From contig NC_053184.1 of assembly GCF_905163445.1 (NCBI RefSeq), forward strand, positions 14,508,001 to 14,572,000: a stretch of 64,000 nucleotides of DNA, written 5' to 3'. Position numbers and translations under genes: made by a program. The notes below the pieces were generated by a model that saw only the letters and a list, made by a program, of their open reading frames with translations, ran no database searches and had not been told where the DNA came from. How positions within the stretch are numbered: the stretch's first letter is position 1; each line of letters opens with the position of its first letter. This document shows, piece by piece, positions 47,763 through 58,597 of the stretch. The DNA comes from Pararge aegeria. Its lineage: Eukaryota; Arthropoda; Insecta; Lepidoptera; Nymphalidae.

Positions 47763-48896
47763 TATATAAATTATAAGTACGTACTACTTGGGGAATAGTT
47801 TGATTTTATTCGGAATCTTTTGGTCAGTATGTAGCTTACTAATTTAAAAACCCGTTCGAGTTTTAAATCAACAACAATTTAAATCAACAATTGCTGTTCC
47901 AAAAATGATACGTTTGTATCCTCATTTTTTATTTAGTAATATTAATTTTCACAGCTCTCGATCATCAATTCCCATCCGACTCGTCCATAATCCTTTAGAT
48001 AAATTAAGGTCATTTCCAAAAATCAATTACCTTTTTCTATGTCAGCTATCACTTTGTCACGGGAGAGTAATGACGGATGGCAATCGGTGGGATTTTATTT
48101 TATTCCCCAAACTCGTTCACTCGAATATTGCCGTCATTCGGAATTGATTGCCTGTGGAAACCGTTGACTACTCGTATTAATTTTCTTAATTTTAATTTCA
48201 ACGTTTGCTCACCTTGCCACATATTTTAAGTTGATACTAATGAGTAATTGGGGTATATGATGATCATGAAAATGAGATGCGAATGAAACATCCTAGCCCG
48301 GATGGCCTAACTCTAAAACCCACAGTATCAAATGAGAAAAGAATATAAACTTAGACCACACAAACCCAGATTTAAAAAATCACCTATTAAAAATTTCTCA
48401 GGCTCTCGATTAACGACTTCGTGGCAACGAGTCTAGCCTCATCAATCTAGCCATTGCTGAGGTGGCCTTACTAAATAATAGCCCGCTATTAAATAATAAG
48501 TGTACAGAATATTCTAGATAAAGAATTTATTTACTAATTATGCTAAAACAACCTAAACTTATAAAACCTAATGAAATGAAATAAGAGCATCATCGACATC
48601 AGAAATGTGTGTCTATCTTTTGAAAAATGTCACTGAATCTCTATTAGTGATTTTTCTTGTAACCCATAGAGCAATATACAGAGCTACCAACATAAATTAC
48701 AAATTGCAATGTCGGTAACATGACATCTCGCATTTCCGTTACAGTGATAGTGCCATCTATGGAAAAGTTAACATGACACAAACCATGTCGATAGCAAGGT
48801 TTAGATAAGTAGTTAATTAATCATGCTTAGAATTCCTAATATCGAAATGATGTTAAAGTAATCAAAAACTGAAAAAACATATACAGTAGTGCCAAC
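47763..48896. other. Long stretch without recognisable features
   Basis: An 80-codon frame (47905-48147) has no domain I know. No repeat was recognised. Confidence 0.45.
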
Positions 48897-48985
48897 ATCA
48901 GTCATCATCAGAACCCCCTAACGTCCCACTGCAGGACACGGATCTCCCACACACGAAAAGGGTTTAGGGTCCCTCGTGCGGAATT
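48897..48985 (-). mobile_element. SINE-C 3' fragment
   Basis: 'catcagtcatcatcagaacc', 'cccactgcaggacacggatc', 'acgaaaagggtttaggg' are the reverse complement of the SINE-C 3' end. Confidence 0.7.
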
Positions 48986-50033
48986 CGCATACAAAAATAA
49001 CAAGAATTTGATCGAAATACCCCATATCAGTATAGACGTTAATATAATTAAAAACAAAAATAATTAATTATAATTCAGAAATAAGGTAGTAACTTATCAA
49101 CATAGGCATAACTAGCATTTCCGTCAATGTGCTAGTGATGCTAACCCTTAAAAAAATCATAAGACATAACGATGTCGATAACAAGATTCAGTCTAATTGA
49201 TCTATCATGCTCAAAATACCTTATACCGGAAAAGACGTTAAAATAACCAAAACCAGAATACCAATTTCGCTGTGATTTGTATTGTTAAAAGCACGCGATA
49301 TTGTAGGATCTGGGGCGCACGTATTGTGTTTTTTACAAAAGAGCAATCGGGAAATACCTACATGGAAACTGCAATGGGGTAGTAGGTAAGAACTCAAAAT
49401 GTTTTTCTTCCAAAAAAAACAATACCGAATTGATTTGGATAAAGTATCTAAACATTTATTCAATTATCTCAATTATTGACGGTATAAATTTAAGGGAAAT
49501 GTACTATGATGAAACTTCTGCCACTTTTATAAAACATTGCTAGTTTAATTGGAAAATTTCGCTGGACACAGAATTTTCATTCACATTGTGCAAATGTTTG
49601 GAATAGTTGCTTTTAATGCTAAAAGTTTCACACCGAAAATTTTCGCATTTCATTTCGATTTATTTAAGTCAGAAAACCACGTGAAATTATTATTTGAAAC
49701 AATTAAAAACTAAAAGAAATGCATATTATACATATTTCGTTAAGTTTTTTAAAAAGGGTATTTAAAAAAAGAAGAAAAGTTAAAATATATGAAATTTAAA
49801 TAATAAAAAAAAACTTTAAAATAGACTTGGGAAGGCATGCTAATGTATGTTCTAAGTGACGCAGTGAGTTGATTTTAACAAAAATCATTTCGTTCGGTTG
49901 TTACTGGTATTGGTTGTTAGTAATTTGCCCAACTTGTAAAAAAAAAAACTTAGATACGAAGGTTGCACATGCCCCTTGATGAAGAAGCCCGAAACAATAT
50001 TACCCGAACCATATTATTTTTTTTAAATTCAAC
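48986..50033. other. Long stretch without recognisable features
   Basis: Only short frames and A-rich runs were seen. Confidence 0.45.
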
Positions 50034-50234
50034 TTTAGACTGCAATCTCACCTGCTGATAAATGACGATGCAGTCTAAGATGGTAACGGACTTACATGTT
50101 AGGACTATGGTAGTTATAGTAAACCCCCATACCCCAGTCGGTTTCTACGCGACATCGTACCGGAACGCTAAATCGCTTAGCGGCACGTCTTCGTCGTAAG
50201 ATGGTAACCATCTACAGCCAAAGCCTCCCGCCGG
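50034..50234 (-). mobile_element. SINE-B, headless
   Basis: 'agactgcaatctcacctgct', 'gacgatgcagtctaagatgg', 'ggtttctacgcgacatcgta', 'gctaaatcgcttagcggcac' and 'ccaaagcctcccgccgga' follow the minus-strand family order. Confidence 0.87.
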
Positions 50235-50591
50235 ACAAATTGTAGTTAAATAATGTTTTCAAATCTATAAATATACTTATAATAAAACTATAACTGGAAG
50301 ATTTCTGTACATTTCATATATTTTGAAAATTTTGACTGGGGGATGCTTTATAATCGAGTCCAAAACAGATTTTTGTTTAATTTTTGTCGGTCTGTCTGTC
50401 TTTCCGGGCATCATCATCAACGAAAATGCCACGTAAAATAATAGTAGGTACATAGCTAGCCATGATGATTATGATGTTAGCATCAGATATATTCTAGCTT
50501 CTCGATTGACTCATACGCGGACGAAGCCCCCGCGAATTCGTTGTGAAAATAAAAATGTCACAATAAGGAAAATTTGCAGAATTTTCTCGGG

Positions 50592-50785
50592 TAAGGTCTG
50601 GTGGGAGGCTTCGGTCGCTAGTTACCACACTACCGACAAATACTTTCCGCCATAAGATTTAGCGTTCCGGTACGATGTCACGTAGAAACTGATAAGGAGT
50701 ATGGCTGTAATATATCTGCCCCCAAGCAGGTTAGCCTGCTACCATCTTACATTACCATCAAGTGGTTCTGCAGTCAAGGGCTAAC
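50592..50785 (+). mobile_element. SINE-B, headless, plus strand
   Basis: 'ggtctggtgggaggcttcgg', 'gctagttaccacactaccga', 'agatttagcgttccggtacg', 'gtagaaactgataaggagta', 'aggttagcctgctaccatct' and 'tctgcagtcaagggctaac'. The 'gcatcatcactt' tail block is partly deleted. Confidence 0.88.
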
Positions 50786-51164
50786 GAAAAGCGGGAAGTC
50801 TGATATTTAGAAGACTGGAACCACGTAAATATTTAAACTAAGTTTACGAATAATCTTGAAGTTCCTTTGTTAACAATTTGTGTTGTATGAGTGTCGTGCA
50901 TGCAAACTTTCAAAATATCTTACAATCGAAGCCATTCATCATGCAACAGCGATCGGTGTTTCGCGAAAAACCTCGACAGAAACTGCACGCTAACGTCCCA
51001 GCGACACGGCACTGGTGACCGACCTAAATTCTTGAAAGATTGCTTTTGTCTTTCTTGTTATTACGAAGCTTAAAAATTATTTAGAAAAAATCTACTTGTA
51101 TCTTTATTGTTTCGTATTACAGTAATTGGGTAAATAACGAAACTTTTGATAACTATAAATTCAT
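50786..51164. other. No feature recognised
   Basis: No supportable gene or repeat. Confidence 0.45.
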
Positions 51165-51310
51165 ATTTTATTTATTTATTTATTAAAAGCACTTACAACA
51201 TGCAGATTAGACGTTTTATAAATATAGCACACACACAAAAACATGGACTGATATGCACGTCAATTACAAGTGCACATAGCATTGACAAAGCGTCATGTAA
51301 ACTTAATTTG
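51165..51310 (-). mobile_element. Possible non-LTR retrotransposon tail
   Basis: The plus strand begins tttatttatttattaaaagc, which on the minus strand would be an A/T repeat tail after a 3' UTR. The rest ('cacttacaacatgcagatta', 'acacacaaaaacatgg') has no named match. Confidence 0.3.
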
Positions 51311-51689
51311 TCACAAAATTCAACTGACCGATAATTATTCGGTAAGTTTTTTCATAAAAGCTGTGGGTGAGTCATGTATCTTTTTGGATAACTCGTTATA
51401 TTTCGCGCATATTGGACAGCTTTCAAGAAACAATTAAAATAAATTATGAATTAATAACCAATGTTCATGACATTGAGCTGGTGGGTATTTTAATATAAAT
51501 ACGTCTGCATTATAGATACACTTCAGTCCTGTATGGACTCGAACGATGCAAAAATACGTCCCAGTGTCTTAGTCGTTATCATTCGCGATTAACTATATTC
51601 AGAGACTTGCAATACTATGTATTTGTTCGTCGTAAGTCGTCTATGTCGCTGTGGAACTAAAGAAGTTAGTAGAAGAAGAGCTTTTTGTG

Positions 51690-51790
51690 ACAGAGACATG
51701 CTTATTTCTGCTGCCAAACATCATTGTTGCAATGCTATGATTCAAAGGTTGCCGAGGTAATTACAGGCGCATGAAGCTTAACACCTGCGC
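51690..51790 (+). mobile_element. SINE-D fragment
   Basis: 'acatgcttatttctgctgcc', 'gcaatgctatgattcaaagg', 'gtaattacaggcgcatga' and 'agcttaacacctgcgc' match the core found on the minus strand at 13243-13395. Confidence 0.55.
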
Positions 51791-52239
51791 ATGCGCGGGT
51801 ATATGGTCACAGAACGGCACTTTGTATGATGTTTTCTCGCATGCTCTGTATTGCTCCGTTTATAGGTGAGGGTTTTCCACTTATCAAAAATTATATTTAT
51901 AGTTACAAAAATGACAATTATTAGTCATAGTTATCCGTAAAGATTGGCTAGTTAATCTACTATTGATGATGATGAGGTATATTCGAGTTTATTTTTAACC
52001 GTGTTGCTAGAATCTCGAACCACGAGTAATGTCTTGAGACGACGTAATTCTATGCATAAGCTAGGTTTAGACTATGACACCGAAAACTCAGTGTATACAC
52101 AAAGTGTCCCTGTGCGGAACACGCTGCCCCTAATTGTGACACTTATCGTGACACGTTTCAAGCTAGGTTTTCAATTATTTCTTGTGGTTGTTTTCAAATA
52201 GATTCGATAATTTTCGAAACATTTCTAGAAAATTTATTA
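51791..52239. other. No feature recognised
   Basis: A 66-codon frame (52001-52201) has no recognisable domain. Nothing else was found. Confidence 0.4.
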
Positions 52240-52273
52240 ACGTTACTAAAATGCAGGTCCATTTTAGTAACGT
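52240..52273. repeat. Perfect hairpin, 14-bp arms, 6-nt loop
   Basis: acgttactaaaatg (52240-52253) and cattttagtaacgt (52260-52273) are exact reverse complements around caggtc. Confidence 0.95.
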
Positions 52274-52521
52274 ATTGTTTAAGGCTATTTTACTCTGAAT
52301 AAAATTGAATCTAATCATCAATAATTTAAAACAGTCGTAACTGAAATTAATTATGACGTAAATTGTGTGAAGGCAAATCGATGTGTGAAGAGATGTCAAA
52401 TTTTTACGTTACGTGTCATAGAAATAGAGAAACCCATTGATTAATTTAAGCTTTATAATAATAAAATTAATCGTTCTTTTTCTTGCACGTTAATTTTATT
52501 GAGATAGGTGCCGGTTTCCAT

Positions 52522-52667
52522 CAGCGGCGTGCAATATGAAAGACTTGAGGATAGGCATTGTAAGATCTATAAAAAGCCTTCCCTTAAATATATATAACTC
52601 GTTCTGGAGACTGTCTTCATTTTATATCATCTGCATACCCTGTGCATACCCTCTATGCACGACACTG
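52522..52667. mobile_element. hAT-type MITE, shortened copy
   Basis: Starts cagcggcgtgcaatatgaaa and ends tgcataccctctatgcacga then cactg. The right half matches the 47026 element closely ('gtcttcattttatatcatct'); the left half is deleted. Flanks gtttccat (52514-52521) and atttccaa (52668-52675) agree at 6 of 8 positions, a worn target duplication. Confidence 0.85.
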
Positions 52668-53149
52668 ATTTCCAAATAGTCAAACCTACCTTAGGAATAT
52701 CAAGATACATATTATGGGTATGAACTACAGCCATTTAAATATAAATCTAAGCTGTTGTGTCTATGTAATATATTGGGTCTATGCTATGTGTAATATTACG
52801 AGTTTGCGCGCCCGTCCGTCACAGACAGAGTAAAAAATAGCGCCAAAATTATTATATCGATGGTTACCCATTCTTATAACAGATTACTTCCTAAGTTACA
52901 CCCTTATTACACCAATCGACTTACTCTCTGAACTTTTGCCAAAGAGGTCGATTACCTACTTAATATTCGAAGAACTGAGGCTTGGGTTCTAGAGTTCTTA
53001 ACGAGAATGCGTTATAAAATATTTTTTGTGAAAAAATCATGTTCCGTAAAACCTGTATGTAGTTAGTTATAATTATTATCACCCATTATTGGCTTAGGTA
53101 TTTCAAGGCGTAGGTCTTCTGACAGACTCAAAGGGTTTAGGCCTAAACA
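52668..53149. other. No feature recognised
   Basis: No supportable gene or repeat. Confidence 0.45.
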
Positions 53150-53205
53150 ATTCTCATTCTAAGAGCAGACCTGTGCCAGTGGACTGATGATTAAGAATAA
53201 AAAAT
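53150..53205 (+). mobile_element. SINE-C 3' scrap
   Basis: 'caattctcattctaagagca', 'gacctgtgccagtggactga' and 'tgatta' match the SINE-C 3' end on the plus strand. Confidence 0.55.
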
Positions 53206-54489
53206 TAATTATTGAAGTTGTAAGATGGATCTCTATAAAAAGAACCTAACAAGAAACCTCACCAACAACGACCGTTTTATGTATTCACTTCTATAGTGGA
53301 ACCTTACCTAACTATCATAAAACCGGCTGAGAACCGATACCTCCAATCATCATATTTGTCTATTTTTCTCTATAATGTTGATAGTCTTAAAGTACATTTT
53401 TAATAAATAAAACTTATTACAACAGTAAATACATATGCTAAATATGGTAACAATTGCATCCTAGGTAACGTGACGGTGATCTTAAAACATTTTCCTTTAA
53501 TTATTTCTACCCGACTGCGAAAGAAGGAGGTTGTGTTATCGAGTGTATAGCCTATACGGCCCTAGAGCCTAAACGGCTTGTCGTGTTTTTATGTTAGTGG
53601 TGTCTATAGATTCGTTTTAGTGGGTGTAACAAAACAAAGTTTAAAAAAAACCAAAAAAACCCGATGAGTCAATACTTGCCATCTTTTTTAAATTCAATCA
53701 ATCATTCATTTTATTTTTGTTTTGTATTCTTAGTTGACAGTTCTCACAAACGCTGTCGGAGGCATAACACGCTCTCTTCTATATAGGCAAAGTAATAAAA
53801 TCTCGGAGTGAGGATGTCTTATTTCTCTTCCCAGTTCTTCAATGAATTTAATAAAGATGACAGGTATTAGCGCAGTTGTTTTAAAGATAGAAGCTCTTAA
53901 CGGTGGATATAATAAATCTGGTAACAGAACAAGTGGGTCATAGGACCCTCATCAGGCCTAGCATCAACAGGTAATAAAACACATTAGTCCCTTGCGTGCA
54001 ATGCCGCGATATATAATAATCGAATCGCTCATAAAACATCAGTGAAAGCACACAACACGGCATTTACCATCGCGGGCACATTCAGACAATTTATGGCAAT
54101 CCTTTTTACCGCAATATTTTTAAAAATATTCCATATTGTGGCATTAAAGAGACGGATAGTATTTATAGATTCTTTCAGACTGAAATTGTGATTGGGGGGG
54201 TTATGGGAACGATAACTTGCGTTTATGGTCCATTTTTTACTGGACAAGTTATTATACCTTTTTTTAAAACGGCCTACGATTTTGTCTTGTTCGAGAATAT
54301 TTTTATAAAATTAATTACGATATTAATTTTTCGTGTTTCGTGTATTAATTTTTCGTGTTTTTATTATAAAACATGGTAATTTGGATCCCCTATTTGATGT
54401 CTATTTCGATCGTATTTCTTTATTTTTAATCGAAAGCCTAGAATTAAAGTTTCAAGGATGTAACTTGAAAAATAAATTGATAAATGAAG
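53206..54489. other. Long stretch without recognisable features
   Basis: About 1.3 kb. A direct repeat of 'ttaatttttcgtgttt' near 54323-54360 is the only internal structure I noticed. Confidence 0.45.
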
Positions 54490-54662
54490 GATATTATACG
54501 AACTTTCATCCACCATTTAACCCTCTTAGGGTTGGAATTTTCAAAATTCCTTTCTTAGGCCTGCGATGCAATAACTATCTGTGTGCAAATTTTCAGCCCG
54601 ATCCGTCCAGTGGTTAGAGCTGTATGTTGATAGATCAGCCAGGCAGTACCTTTGCCTTTTAC
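54490..54662 (+). mobile_element. Non-LTR 3' UTR-like fragment
   Basis: 'ttaaccctcttagggttgg', 'gtgcaaattttcagcccgat', 'ccgtccagtggttagagctg' and 'tgttgatagatcagccaggc', ending 'cctttgccttttacattat', follow the layout I recall for lepidopteran RTE-like 3' ends, as at 28785-29012. No coding part remains. Confidence 0.5.
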
Positions 54663-55021
54663 ATTATAAAATAATATTTTATACTGTTCAGACCCTCGAT
54701 TAGCCCAGAACAATGGGGGTACGGGCTTAAGAGCGGTACCTCTTTACCTGGGCTTGGACTCTGGTTGTCGGCTTATGTGGAGTGCCATGCTACGGTGTAT
54801 CTAAAATTACTCCTTCTTCGTCGCATCAGATGCCATAGATGGAAGTAAAAACTCGCGATTCAGGGGATCGTTCTTTACAGTGATGCACTAATTGTAACGT
54901 TACCATCTTGAGCAGTTTGTTTACGTAACTACGCACGCGGGTTTCGAAGGATTCCGGATAATCAGTGGACCATCGCTTCGGATTATCGAGTAAAGCTAAA
55001 GCATATTTTTAAAACGTCACT
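54663..55021. other. No feature recognised
   Basis: No supportable gene or repeat. Confidence 0.45.
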
Positions 55022-55290
55022 TGTATATCATATCAACCAATTACCGGCCCACTACAGAGCGCGGGTCTCCTTCCGCAATTAGACCAGTTTAGGCTGTAGT
55101 CCTCCATATTGCCCCAGTGCAGATTGGTGGACTCCACACGCGTTTGAAAACATTATTGAGAACTTTTAAGGCATGCAGGTTTCCTCACGATGTTTTTCTT
55201 CACCGTTGGAGCAAGTGATATTTTAATTGCTTGAAACGCACATAACTTAGACACAGCCGAAGTTCTTTGGGCTATCACCGCTCCCACTAT
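55022..55290 (-). mobile_element. SINE-C, nearly complete
   Basis: From 'tatcatatcaaccaattacc' through 'gggtctccttccgcaatta', 'cagtgcagattggtggactc', 'aggcatgcaggtttcctcac', 'gagcaagtgatattttaatt' and 'gcttgaaacgcacataac' to a reduced head with box A-like 'tagcccaaagaac' (minus strand) near 55268-55280. Box B has been deleted. Confidence 0.88.
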
Positions 55291-55294
55291 ATAA

Positions 55295-55972
55295 CGTCCT
55301 TTAAATAGCAAATTTATAAGAACGTGAACAGTATTAAAATAATATTAGGGTTCAGCAAGGGTAGGAAGCCCGACGTACGTATTTAACAATATTAATTTAC
55401 GTACATAATAACTTCAGCTTCCTGTCCTAGGTTGAAGGGACCTAGAAAGCTCAATTCCTCAAAAACTCAAAATCCAACTTTAATCCTATAACAAACTATG
55501 CAAAATACTAGACTCCGGAATGTATAACTTGTCTGCTAATAATAGAAGAAACATTTTATGTTTGTAAAGTTTCCAGACGTTATGGACGTGGACTAGACCT
55601 GAAGTTTATACTACAGGGCTTCCTTTGGCGTTAACCATATATATTATGGACACTGTTAAACTTTCCACAGCTTTTTATCGGGTCGTAAAGCAGATGTTGT
55701 CTCATTATTACTTTAAAGTCGTTGTTTTAGTGATTTTTAACAGCCACGTTGATCTAGTGGATAGCATGTACGACTGCGGATAGCGGAGTCATGGGTTGCA
55801 TACCAGCTAGTTAATAAAATTGGGTTTTTCTATGATGTAGGTAATTCTACTATATCTCACGTAATTCTACCATATAATACCAACCTGGAGTTTTGAAATT
55901 GGCGGCGATAAACCCCCGTGACTCGGAGAGCACGTTGAACAGTCAATTCTACGCCAGATCTTTTTCCGGTTG
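55295..55972. other. No gene recognised
   Basis: 'ccacgttgatctagtggata' near 55744 followed by 'gcgga...catgggttgcatacc' weakly resembles tRNA-like A and B boxes, but pairing is poor. Confidence 0.35.
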
Positions 55973-55980
55973 TATCGGAC

Positions 55981-56124
55981 CAGTGGCGTGCACAGGGTTT
56001 TCGGCCAGGGTATGCATAAAGAAGGTACATGGCTTAAAAAGGGAAAAATTCCCCTCCAATACGAGTTATACAAAAAAATTTGGGTATGCAGTGCTTTTGT
56101 ACATGTATGTATTGCACGCCACTG
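55981..56124. mobile_element. hAT-type MITE with 8-bp target duplication (7/8)
   Basis: Starts cagtggcgtgcacagggttt and ends tgtattgcacgccactg. Flanks tatcggac (55973-55980) and catcggac (56125-56132) match at 7 of 8 positions. The 144-bp interior differs from the 47026 copy except near the ends, so this is a subfamily or deletion derivative. Confidence 0.9.
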
Positions 56125-56132
56125 CATCGGAC

Positions 56133-57620
56133 TATGAGAGTGAGGGGATAGATAGTGCACCTGCGTTTGCGCACATACTTGTGCACTATAATTTCTTCCA
56201 CGTAGTTGGAAAATCTATCTGGAGATTGACTACTGAGGCAGAAATCTTTCAGAAAATATAGTTGTCTAGGGATGTTACGTTTAACTTTTCAAGTATTTGT
56301 TAGCCAAACTAGTCCAATTTTAGCTCACGTAAAAAAATAGGGGACCCTTTCACAAAGTTTTTCACTCGATTATAAAAAATAAATGGCAACAATAACAGCG
56401 CGACCATGTACGGCCATCGTTTATTTCGCCACGAGCGGAGTTCAAAAAACAAAAAAAGAACGTTTAGGTAACTTTTCATATTTTACAAATCCAACACAAA
56501 TGGGTCAGTACTGAGGAGTGGAGTGGGTACGCTATTGTTGAAATATCCACAACAATAGGCAAATGGGAGCAGTTGTCAGCGATGGCTTTGTCCAATACCT
56601 ACTCAATAGATCTAAGGTTTCCTACATTCAGCTTATTGAGAAGAAAACATAACCGTACAATGGGAGCGCAATATTGACACTCGTTGCCTTACATCGAGTA
56701 GTGCTTGTGTATTTTATTTCGAGCGGAATTTAAAGTGTCTCTTTATATTATTGAAACGCTGTGCCTTGCATCTTTTTAGTTATCATATATTAATACCCAG
56801 AACTTAAGACCATGCCACGTGGCTGAATGTGACGTCATGTCTTTTTGTCGTATGCCGGTTCTACCGCCTACAATTTTTCTATTTCAAACTTTTAATTCCT
56901 ATTCTCAGTTGTTAAGCTCATAGTATGAATATAACTTTTATCCCATTTACAACCTTTCAGCGTTTTAAAACGTAGCATAGTGTAGCGTAGTTATTTGTAA
57001 TACTAAAAAAAAACTTCTTATCCCCGTTTTACCCCTTTAGTAATTCAAAGAAGTATTTCTTAGCGGAAAGGAACCTACCTTTTGAATTTTAATGTCCCTA
57101 ACATTGAGTAACATGGGACACTCAAAGCCTTACCTTGCGCGTAGTTCTATGCAAAATAGATTGCAGACTTGTGTAGCTATGGTCAATAATCTGCAATATA
57201 AAGTAAATTTTAGTCGAGCCCTTTTAAAAAATATAAAGTGTGGCCGTGTAACTTTTACGCGCGAATGAAGTAAAACTTTTATTATAATTTATTGATGAAG
57301 AGTAAAATGTGCCTGGGACTCCGCCATTTCATTTAATATTCTATTTAAAATTCATTAATATCACTTTCACATTTTATAAATATTTCTATTGGTTAATAGA
57401 ATGTTAAACCTTGTCTATGAATATTATAGAATTTATTTATTACAAAAGTAATAATAAACAAGTATATTTAAAGATTTTCAAAAAACTTTGCAATTTAAAA
57501 TATGTTTATTATATTTATAAAACTGTTAAACTTTTATCACTTTCCTATTCACAATTGATCCATTTGAAAATATTGGAAATAAATAATCCTTATTGATTAT
57601 GATATTTGCCACTAGCTGGC
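56133..57620. other. Long stretch without recognisable features
   Basis: About 1.5 kb. 'cttcttatccccgttttacc' near 57018 weakly recalls the RTE-like 3' ends. Nothing else was recognised. Confidence 0.45.
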
Positions 57621-57671
57621 GTATAAGTCGAGAAGCTTGGAGTATATGACTCCAAGCTTCTCGACTTATAC
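57621..57671. repeat. Perfect hairpin, 23-bp arms, 5-nt loop
   Basis: 57621-57643 (gtataagtcgagaagcttgg then agt) and 57649-57671 are exact reverse complements around atatg. Each arm contains AAGCTT. Confidence 0.95.
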
Positions 57672-57771
57672 TCCTATATACTTACGATCAATCCAAATTA
57701 TAATTTTTAAATAGCGGAAAAAATCTGAGTTACTCGCTAGTCGCGCATAAGTATAACTAAATAAAATATAA

Positions 57772-57835
57772 GTAGAAGAGCTTATTGTGGCCGCTGTAAT
57801 TACCGGCACATAAGGCCTCAGTCAAGGTTGATGGA
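57772..57835 (+). mobile_element. SINE-D scrap
   Basis: 'gtagaagagcttattgtggc', 'cgctgtaattaccggcacat' and 'aaggcctcagtcaagg' match the SINE-D core in part. Confidence 0.4.
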
Positions 57836-57960
57836 CACTTTCTAGGACATTTTCATGCACAGTTCTCCATATACTACTGGCACTTTGACGAAAATCATTA
57901 TAGCAATAGTATGATAGTTGATCCCTAAGCATTTTATGGTTCATGTTACCTAATGTATCT

Positions 57961-58220
57961 GACGGCAGATTGGCGTAGTGGGCAGCGACCCTGCTTTCTG
58001 AGTCCAAGGCCGTGGGTTCGATTCCCACAAGTGGAAAATGTTTCTGTGATGACATGAATGTTTTTCAGTGTCTGGATGTTTATCTGTATTTTATAAGTAT
58101 TTAAGTATATCAATCAATCTTAAAATTATTCATCAGTCATCTTAGTACCCATAACACAAGCTATGCTTACTTTGGGGCTATATGACGATGTTTGTATTGT
58201 CGTAGTATATTTATTTATTT
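57961..58220 (+). mobile_element. SINE-A, full length
   Basis: Head gacggcagattggcgtagtg (box A region) and box B gggttcgattccc near 58013-58025. The body is complete ('gtttttcagtgtctggatgt', 'catcagtcatcttagtaccc', 'ctttggggctatatgacgat') and the TTTATTTATTT tail is cut by the Helitron that follows. Confidence 0.95.
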
Positions 58221-58221
58221 C

Positions 58222-58597
58222 CTAGCGTACCCAGCCCGCTTCGCCGAGCTAGATTTTGCTTTATTTTATTTAAACAATAAACTTACATCATTAAATTTTA
58301 ATTTAAGTCTCATAATATATTAAATCATTTATTTCTCTCCGCAATCATTCTCTTCTATTATCTTCTCTAACGGATGAAGATCATTATGTACACACAACAA
58401 TAGAATATCATCATAGTAAATAAAAGCTGTATATGACAGTTCACAAATAGGAGTGCTCCGATCGTCACCAAACTTTACAGGATTACTCGCCAGGTCAATC
58501 CGGAGATTCCCTGAAAGTTTCATTGAAATCGGTCTAGCCGTTTCGGAGCCTATACGGAACATACCCACACACTTTCTCTTGTATATATATATATAGA
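58222..58597 (-). mobile_element. Non-autonomous Helitron in the tail of SINE-A
   Basis: On the minus strand it starts TCTATATATATATATAC (58597 downwards) and carries 'ccgtataggctccgaaacgg', 'cctggcgagtaatcctgtaa', ending with a GC-rich hairpin (agctcggcgaagcgggct), 'gggtacg' and CTAG at 58222-58225. The flanks on the plus strand are c and c, not the canonical A and T, so either the target or the outermost bases have changed. It interrupts a TATTTATTT tail that resumes at 58598. Same family as 42155-42544. Confidence 0.9.

Noticed and set aside
55867..56261. Overlapping 97- and 122-codon frames
   Set aside because: Both cross the hAT MITE at 55981-56124 and show no domain.
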